This document shows, one piece after another, positions 6,112-10,939 of a stretch of 10,939 nucleotides of DNA (its first letter is position 1; each line of letters begins with the position of its first letter). This DNA is from an uncultured Opitutaceae bacterium (lineage in GTDB: Bacteria; Verrucomicrobiota; Verrucomicrobiae; Opitutales; Opitutaceae). Under the pieces are notes generated by a model. The model was not told the origin of the DNA and made no database searches. It saw only the letters and a list, made by a program, of their open reading frames with translations. Location of the stretch: the NCBI GenBank assembly GCA_946482625.1, contig CAMLSH010000078.1, positions 1 through 10,939 on the forward strand, written 5' to 3'. Position numbers and translations under genes: made by a program.

Positions 6112-7803
6112 TCAGTAGTCGAATTTTTCTCCGGGCAGCGACGGCGTGGAGGCGGGGGCTTTGCGGTGTTGGGTGGCGGCCTCGAAGCCGCTGCCGAGTT
6201 TGATGAGCGTGGGCTCGGAGAATTTGCGGCCGAGAAGATGGACGCCGAAGGGCATGCCGTCGCTGGGAGTGAAGCCGGCGGGGACGACGAGCGTCGGAAA
6301 GCCGGTCGAGGAGTGCAGGTGGTTGCGCACGGAGCGGCGCTGCCAGCCACCGCCGGCGGGCGGGTTGGCAACTTCGTCGGCGAGCAGCGTGCGGTTGGGA
6401 TAGATGAGGGCGTCGAGCTGGTATTTATCCATCAACGACTGAAGCGCGTCGCGCATGGCGGCTTGCTGGCGATAGACGGCGGCGAGCGCCGGGAGATGGT
6501 CGAGTTTTCCGCGGAGTTTCGCCGTTTCGACGATGGCGGGTTTTACGAGGGCGCCGCCTTTGGCGATCATCTCGTCGACGGAGCGGATGGGCGCGGTGGC
6601 GGGGAGACCGGCGAGATATGCGTCGATCGCGGTGGCGCGTTCGAAGTCGGCGGTATCGGCGTCGTTTTGCATACCGACGAGATCGAGGCCGGTGAGGACG
6701 GGATCGACGATGACGGCGCCGGCTTTCTTGAAATCGGCGACGGCCTTTTCGAAGAGCACGTTGCCCTCTTCGTGACCGGGACCACTGCGGACCATTTCGC
6801 GGAGGACACCGATGCGGGCGCCCTTGAGGCCGTCTTTGTCGACGAAGCTCGAATACGGGACGTCCGGGATTTTTCCGATGCTGTCCTGCGTGGGAAGATC
6901 GGCGGGGTCGTAGCCGGCGATAACGTCGAGGACGACGGCGGTGTCGTAGACGCTACGCGTCATCGGGCCGCCGCTTTCCTGCGCGGGCGAGCTCCACATC
7001 ATGCCGGTGCGCGAAACGAGGCCGTGGGTCGCGGTCATGCCGGCGAGGCTGTTGAGATTGGTGGGATTGGTGACGGAGCCGGTAGTGTCGCTGCCGAGCC
7101 CGATGGTGGCGAACCACGCGCCCATGGCGGCGCCGGTGCCGGAGCTGGAGCCGCCGCCGACTTTGGCGGGGTTGTAGGGGCTGATGACGCGGCCCTTGAG
7201 GGTGCCGCCGCCGTTTTTTCCAACGCCATACCAGTCGGCTTGGTTCAACTTGCCGAAGATGATCGCGCCGGCGGCGCGGAGCCTTGCGATGACGAACGCA
7301 TCGCGCGACGGCTGGGAGAACTCCATCGGCTTGAAGTTGCCGGTGGTGGGCATGTCGAAGGTGTCGAACACATCCTTCGCGAGCACGGGAATGCCGTGGA
7401 GAGGAGAGCGCGGGCCTTTGGTTTTGCGCTCGGCGTCGAGGGCGCGGGCGATTTCGAGCGCCTTGGGATTGAGCGTGATGATCGCGTTAAGTGCGGGTCC
7501 TTTTTGGTCGTAGGCCTCGATACGGGCGAGGTAGAGTTGGACAAGTTTCTCCGAGGTGAGTGCGCCGGAATCGAAGGCGGCGTTGATGTCGGCGATGGAC
7601 GCGGTGGCCAGATCGAATTGCGCTGCGCGCAGTTCGACTGAAGTGCTCAATGAGCAATGACCAATGACCAGTGCGAGAAGGGCCCCGCGCACGGAGAAGC
7701 CGGGCCGGAGGAACGCCGGTGCTCTCAAGGATGGGGGCCACGCTTTAGCACGCGCGGCTACGGCGGAGGGGCGAAGCACGGTAGAGAGGAGGCGGATGTA
7801 CAT
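6112..7803 (-). CDS. Exported amidase signature-family enzyme, divergent type (gene E)
   Basis: This gene encodes 563 residues from the ATG at 7803, 4 bases after the upstream TGA. A GTG at 7692 (V38) would give a signal peptide of ordinary length (RGALLALVIGHCSLSTS, cleaved near LRA before AQFDL) and is a serious alternative start. The triad is present: K143 (AKDVFDT), S219 (GGGSSSGTG) and S243 (SDTTGSVTNPT). Its surroundings differ from the canonical members. KDN is KDV, the Gly two residues before the nucleophile is Thr, and the following R-G-P is T-N-P. The otherwise conserved IKPT becomes MTAT, and FDT before GGPM becomes QES. It shares LNQxDWYG with the gene at 1-743. Activity is plausible, but specificity probably differs from the TGGSxRGP members. 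The tail is STPSLPGEKFDY. It is last in the unit G-F-E, followed by the terminator at 5950-5992. Confidence 0.94.
   Translation of the reverse strand: MYIRLLSTVLRPSAVAARAKAWPPSLRAPAFLRPGFSVRGALLALVIGHCSLSTSVELRAAQFDLATASIADINAAFDSGALTSEKLVQLYLARIEAYDQKGPALNAIITLNPKALEIARALDAERKTKGPRSPLHGIPVLAKDVFDTFDMPTTGNFKPMEFSQPSRDAFVIARLRAAGAIIFGKLNQADWYGVGKNGGGTLKGRVISPYNPAKVGGGSSSGTGAAMGAWFATIGLGSDTTGSVTNPTNLNSLAGMTATHGLVSRTGMMWSSPAQESGGPMTRSVYDTAVVLDVIAGYDPADLPTQDSIGKIPDVPYSSFVDKDGLKGARIGVLREMVRSGPGHEEGNVLFEKAVADFKKAGAVIVDPVLTGLDLVGMQNDADTADFERATAIDAYLAGLPATAPIRSVDEMIAKGGALVKPAIVETAKLRGKLDHLPALAAVYRQQAAMRDALQSLMDKYQLDALIYPNRTLLADEVANPPAGGGWQRRSVRNHLHSSTGFPTLVVPAGFTPSDGMPFGVHLLGRKFSEPTLIKLGSGFEAATQHRKAPASTPSLPGEKFDY
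7640..7672 (-). repeat. Heptanucleotide repeat encoding the leader core of gene E
   Basis: The units on the minus strand are TCATTGG, TCATTGC, TCATTGA and GCACTTC. They encode LVIGHCSLSTS (residues 45-55). The repeat is part of a 123-base leader block copied in gene F. Confidence 0.85.
7693..7730 (-). repeat. 38-base GC-rich element shared by the leaders of E and F
   Basis: This element contains small inverted CCGG-type arms around a short loop and ends in GCTCTCAAGG on the plus strand. It matches 9413-9450 at 35 of 38 positions by hand count. On the minus strand it encodes LRAPAFLRPGFS in gene E. Confidence 0.75.
7738..7762 (-). repeat. 25-base imperfect palindrome in the leader of gene E
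   Basis: This copy is slightly diverged (CCACGCTTTAGCACGCGCGG then CTACG). It encodes VAARAKAW (residues 15-22) in the same frame as the other three copies. Confidence 0.75.
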
Positions 7804-7807
7804 GTGA

Positions 7808-9517
7808 TCAGTAGTCGAATTTTTCGCCGGGGAGGGCGGGGGTGGTCGACGGGGAGACGCGGTGCGGGAAGGCCTGCTCGTACGCGTAGGCGTAAGCGAG
7901 CATGCGCGCCTCGCTGTAAGCGGGGCCCAGGAAGGAGAGCGTGACCGGTAGTTTATTTTCGGTGACGCCGGCGGGAACGATCACATCGGGAAACTGGGTG
8001 ACGTTGGCGATGGCGGTGAGCGACTGGTTGGCGTTTCCCTTGGGGATGTAGGTCGCGATGTTCGGATTGAGCGGGTCGGGGCGTTTGGGGCGGGTGGGGT
8101 AGACGATGGCGTCGAGCTGGTGTTTTTCGAAAATGCCGAGGACGGCGGTGCGCACCATGGCCATGCCGTGTTCTTTGGCGGCTTTGTAGGTGAGCGAGGT
8201 GGACGGCTCGCCGGCGTTGTCGATTTTGAAGCGGGCCCAGATGGCGGGGTAGGGGCGGAGCTTGCCGCGCGGTTCGGTGAAGGCATCGGCGCGCTCGATC
8301 ATCTCGGTGAGCGTGCGCGGGTAGTCGCCTTTGAGTGTGGCGAAGTATTTGGCGTAGTCTTCGCGAACGTCGGCGCCGCGGACGATGTCCATCACGGCAG
8401 CGCGGCCCTCGGTGACCATCGCGGGGTAGTGAAGATCGTCGATGATGATGGCGCCGGCGGATTTGAGTTCGGCGACGGCGGCGTTGAAGACCTTGTCCAC
8501 TTCAGGGTCGAGGCCGCTGAGATCGCGGATTACGCCGAGGCGGGCGCCCTTCAGTGCGTCTTTTTTCAGGAAAGGCGTGTAGTCCTTGAGGAAGAGGCCG
8601 GCGCTGGTTTGCGTGAGCGGGTCCTTTGGATCGACACCGGTCATGTAGCCGAGTGAGAGGGTGACGTCGGCGATGGTGCGGGCCATGGGGCCGCCTGTAT
8701 CGAAAGTCAGGACACGCGGGATGATGCCGGAGCGGGAGAGCAGGCCGTTGGTGGGTTTGATGCCGGGGACGCCGTTGGCGGAGGAAGGGCCTCGGATGGA
8801 GCCGCCGGTGTCGGTGCCGAGACCGAGCGGGGCGAACCAGGCGGCGAGGCCGGCGCCGGTGCCGCCAGAGGAACCGGAGGGACCGTGATTGAGGTTGTGC
8901 GGATTTTTCGTTTGTCCGCCCACGGAGCTGAAGCCGGTGCCGGCGGTGGCGAATTCGTCGAGGTTCGCTTTGGCGAGGAAGATCACGCCGGCGTCGCGCA
9001 GGCCCTTGATCATGGGAGCGTCGGTCGCGGGCATGTTATCCACGAGGAGGAACGAGCCGCCGGTGTTGAGCATGCCGACGACGTCGTAGTTGTCCTTCAC
9101 GAGGACGGGGATGCCGTGGAGCGGGGAGCGGCGACCTTTGGTTTTGAACTCGGCGTCCAGGGCGCGGGCTTCCTCGATGGCCTTCGGGTTGATCGTGATG
9201 ATCGCGTTTATCGCCGGGCCCTTCTGGTCGTAGGCCCCGATGCGGGCGAGGTAGAGTTTGACGAGTTTCTCGTAGGTGAGCGCGCCAGCATCGACGGCGG
9301 CCTGGATTTCGGCGACGCCGGCTTTTTCGAGTTCGAAGGTGGCGGCGGTCAGCTTCGCTGAAGTGGCCAATGCACAGTGACCAATGACCAGTGCGAGAAG
9401 GGCTGTGCGCAAGGAGAAGCCCGGCCGGCGGGACGCCGGTGCTCTCAAGGTCGGGAGCCACGCTTCAACAAGCGCGGCTACGTGACGAAGCGGAGCTGCG
9501 TGAGAGAGACAGGTCAT
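7808..9517 (-). CDS. Exported amidase signature-family enzyme (gene F)
   Basis: This gene encodes 569 residues from the ATG at 9517, 4 bases after the upstream TGA. A TTG at 9412 (L36) would give a shorter leader of classical length. The leader hydrophobic core is LLALVIGHCALATSA (about 40-54), and the mature part starts around TFELEKAG (60-67). The triad is intact: K141 (VKDNYDV), S216 (GPSGSSGG) and S240 (TDTGGSIRGPS), spaced 75 and 24. It is the close paralogue of the gene at 4244-5842, sharing DEFA, the motif YMTGVDP/FMTGVDP, VTQFPDVIVPAG and the tail TTPALPGEKFDY. Its leader, however, is nearly the same as that of gene E, a different type. The reaction should be amide hydrolysis outside the cytoplasm; the substrate is unknown. 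Confidence 0.96.
   Translation of the reverse strand: MTCLSHAAPLRHVAALVEAWLPTLRAPASRRPGFSLRTALLALVIGHCALATSAKLTAATFELEKAGVAEIQAAVDAGALTYEKLVKLYLARIGAYDQKGPAINAIITINPKAIEEARALDAEFKTKGRRSPLHGIPVLVKDNYDVVGMLNTGGSFLLVDNMPATDAPMIKGLRDAGVIFLAKANLDEFATAGTGFSSVGGQTKNPHNLNHGPSGSSGGTGAGLAAWFAPLGLGTDTGGSIRGPSSANGVPGIKPTNGLLSRSGIIPRVLTFDTGGPMARTIADVTLSLGYMTGVDPKDPLTQTSAGLFLKDYTPFLKKDALKGARLGVIRDLSGLDPEVDKVFNAAVAELKSAGAIIIDDLHYPAMVTEGRAAVMDIVRGADVREDYAKYFATLKGDYPRTLTEMIERADAFTEPRGKLRPYPAIWARFKIDNAGEPSTSLTYKAAKEHGMAMVRTAVLGIFEKHQLDAIVYPTRPKRPDPLNPNIATYIPKGNANQSLTAIANVTQFPDVIVPAGVTENKLPVTLSFLGPAYSEARMLAYAYAYEQAFPHRVSPSTTPALPGEKFDY
9360..9392 (-). repeat. Heptanucleotide repeat encoding the leader core of gene F
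   Basis: The units on the minus strand are TCATTGG, TCACTGT, GCATTGG and CCACTTC. They encode LVIGHCALATS (residues 43-53). Confidence 0.85.
9413..9450 (-). repeat. 38-base GC-rich element, copy in gene F
   Basis: This is the partner of 7693-7730. The minus strand contains CCGGC, the loop GTCCC and GCCGG, a small perfect hairpin. It encodes LRAPASRRPGFS in gene F. Confidence 0.75.
9458..9482 (-). repeat. 25-base imperfect palindrome in the leader of gene F
   Basis: The arms are CCACGCTT and AAGCGCGG around CAAC, followed by CTACG. It encodes VAALVEAW (residues 13-20). A neighbouring frame contains TGA, so only the used frame reads through. Confidence 0.8.
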
Positions 9518-9521
9518 AAAA

Positions 9522-10939
9522 TCAGTAGGTGATGGTGTCGCCGGGGAGGAGCGGGGTGTGTTTGGGGAGTTTTCGGGCGGCGGTGGCCTGTTCGAAATCG
9601 TAGCCGTAGCTCAGGAGTTTTCCTTCGCTGAAGGCGGGGCCGAAGAAGGAGATGGCCACAGGCAGGCCATCCTTGGTCATACCGGCGGGGATGATCAGGT
9701 CGGGGAAGCCGGTGTGGTTGGCGATGCGCGTGGGAGATTCACTGGAGCCGCCGATGCCGGTGCCAGCGCCGGCGATCACCGTGGCGGGGCGCGGAGCGGT
9801 GGGATAGACGAGTGCGTCGAGTGCGTACTTCTTGAATACGGCCATCATGGTGGCGCGCATAAGGGCGAGGCCCTCGTTTTTGGCGGCGAGATAGACGGGA
9901 TCGTCGATACTGACGACGGACGAGGCGGCCCATTTCAGGCCGACGGCTTTGCCGGGACTGCGGTAGCCCGTGGCGGGGTCGTTGGCGAGGCGGGCGAGGT
10001 CGTCGATGGATTTTGGGTACTTGGGGCCGGTGGTCTTGAGGTACTGGCCGATCTGGGCGGGAAACTCGGCGGCGCGGATTTCCTTGGAGAGGTTGTCTTT
10101 GGCGCGGAGGAAAAACTCGGGGAGCGGGACGGGATCGACGACGATGGCGCCCTGTTTTTTCAGAGCGGCGACGGCTTCGTTGAAGACGCGCACGGTCTCG
10201 GGATCGCCGTTGGTGAAGTCGCGAGCGACGCCGATGCGGGCTCCTTTGAGGGAGCCGGTTTTGAGGAAGGCGGTGTAGTCCTTCTCGATCTTGCCGGTGC
10301 TCTTTTGGGTGGCGTCGTCGGCGAGATCGACGCCAGTCATGACGTTGAGAGAGACGGCGATGTCGTAGACGTTGCGGGCCATGGGGCCAGCGGTGTCGAA
10401 CGAGAGGACGAGCGGGACGATGCCATCGCGGGAGAGCAGACCATGCGTGGGCTTGAGGCCGACGATGCCGTTGGCGGCGGACGGGCCGCGGACGGAGCCG
10501 CCGGTGTCGGTGCCGAGGCCGAATTGTGCGAAGGAGGCGGCGATGGCGGAGCCGGTGCCGCCGGAAGAACCGGCGGGGCCGCGCGTAGTGTCGTGGGGGT
10601 TACGTGTCTGGCCGCCCATGGAGCTGGCGCCGTTGGGGATGAAGCCGGCTTTGACGATGTCGGGTGGCGCGCCTTCGGTGCTGCCACCACCGCCGGCCCA
10701 TTCGGAGAGGTTGACCTTGGCGACGATGATGGCGCCGGCGGCGCGGAGTTTTTTGACGACGTAGGCGTCGTCGGGAGGGAGGGAGCCTTCGAGGAGTTGA
10801 GAGCCTGCGGTGGTGGGGAGATCGACGATGTCGAAGTTATCCTTGAGGACGATCGGGATGCCGTGGAGAGGGCCGCGGATTTTTCCGGCTTTGCGTTCGG
10901 CATCGAGGGCTTTGGCCTCGGCGAGGGCCTTGGGGTTGA
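9522..10939 (-). CDS. Amidase signature-family enzyme, peptide-amidase-like (5' part outside window; gene G)
   Basis: The C-terminal 471 residues are present. The frame is open to the right edge, so the Met at 10619 is internal and not the start. By alignment with the gene at 750-2507 about 112 N-terminal residues, including any signal peptide, are missing. Numbered from the first full codon in the window, the triad is K32 (LKDNFDI), S124 (GPAGSSGG) and S148 (TDTGGSVRGPS). The 92-residue Lys to cis-Ser interval and the SEWAG motif match gene B (93 residues), as do DPxTxYRSPGKAxGLK and FTGFPDL/HTGFPDL near the C-terminus. The tail is HTPLLPGDTITY. It is the first gene seen of the unit G-F-E. 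Its promoter lies outside the window or further upstream. Confidence 0.95.
   Translation of the reverse strand, partial: NPKALAEAKALDAERKAGKIRGPLHGIPIVLKDNFDIVDLPTTAGSQLLEGSLPPDDAYVVKKLRAAGAIIVAKVNLSEWAGGGGSTEGAPPDIVKAGFIPNGASSMGGQTRNPHDTTRGPAGSSGGTGSAIAASFAQFGLGTDTGGSVRGPSAANGIVGLKPTHGLLSRDGIVPLVLSFDTAGPMARNVYDIAVSLNVMTGVDLADDATQKSTGKIEKDYTAFLKTGSLKGARIGVARDFTNGDPETVRVFNEAVAALKKQGAIVVDPVPLPEFFLRAKDNLSKEIRAAEFPAQIGQYLKTTGPKYPKSIDDLARLANDPATGYRSPGKAVGLKWAASSVVSIDDPVYLAAKNEGLALMRATMMAVFKKYALDALVYPTAPRPATVIAGAGTGIGGSSESPTRIANHTGFPDLIIPAGMTKDGLPVAISFFGPAFSEGKLLSYGYDFEQATAARKLPKHTPLLPGDTITY

Noticed and set aside
6031..7641. 536-codon open frame on the plus strand, antisense to gene E
   Set aside because: It is a shadow of the high-GC codon usage of gene E: low-complexity Gly/Glu/Asp/Ala-rich product with no recognisable domain. 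The minus-strand frame has all the amidase motifs.
7650..7670. Cys in LVIGHC and the Cys in the C leader (FGVGC) as lipoprotein lipoboxes
   Set aside because: The residues before Cys (I-G-H and G-V-G) do not fit L-[AST]-[GA]-C, and downstream AxA-like sites before the conserved mature start fit ordinary signal peptidase I cleavage better.
595..9482. CRISPR array or insertion-sequence ends as explanation for the repeats
   Set aside because: The repeats lie about 1.7-3.5 kb apart (one per gene) with no regular spacers, no target-site duplications and no transposase frame.
10337..10619. Met at 10619 as the start of gene G
   Set aside because: The frame stays open to the window edge and encodes the catalytic Lys motif and SEWAG upstream of that Met, so it is internal.

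Overview
The window is filled almost entirely by seven consecutive genes on the minus strand. All encode enzymes of the amidase signature (AS) family, of the peptide-amidase/GatA-like type. Each has a visible or inferable N-terminal export signal. High GC, absence of Shine-Dalgarno motifs at the gene starts and abundant dispersed repeats suggest a high-GC Gram-negative bacterium. A verrucomicrobial (Opitutales-like) source is my best guess, but it rests on general resemblance, and no marker gene in the window proves it.

In order of transcription (right to left) the genes are G (9522-10939, 5' end outside the window), F (7808-9517), E (6112-7803), then a 269-base gap with a likely intrinsic terminator, then D (4244-5842), C (2515-4239), B (750-2507) and A (1-743, 3' end outside the window). 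Within each block the next ATG lies only 4-7 bases after the preceding TGA. The layout therefore suggests two polycistronic units, G-F-E and D-C-B-A. The paralogues fall into types: B and G are alike, D and F are alike, E and A form a divergent pair, and C stands alone nearest the canonical types. All seven keep the Lys / cis-Ser / Ser triad of the AS fold with the usual 24-residue spacing between the two serines. E and A carry altered residues next to the nucleophile.

The most unusual feature is in the N-termini. D, first in its block, has a short ordinary signal peptide. A, B, E and F instead have long N-terminal extensions in which the hydrophobic core (LVIGHC and similar) is encoded by degenerate 7-base tandem repeats. 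C has the same design with a different heptad. A 25-base imperfect palindrome lies upstream in the same reading frame in A, C, E and F. The leaders of E and F are gap-free copies of each other over 123 bases (105 identical by hand count), although their mature enzymes belong to different types. Dispersed repeats, normally intergenic, seem to have become part of secretion signals and to have moved between paralogues.

Together the genes look like an expanded set of exported amidases with diversified specificity. The substrates cannot be read from the sequence, and no transporter, regulator or RNA gene is visible in the window.
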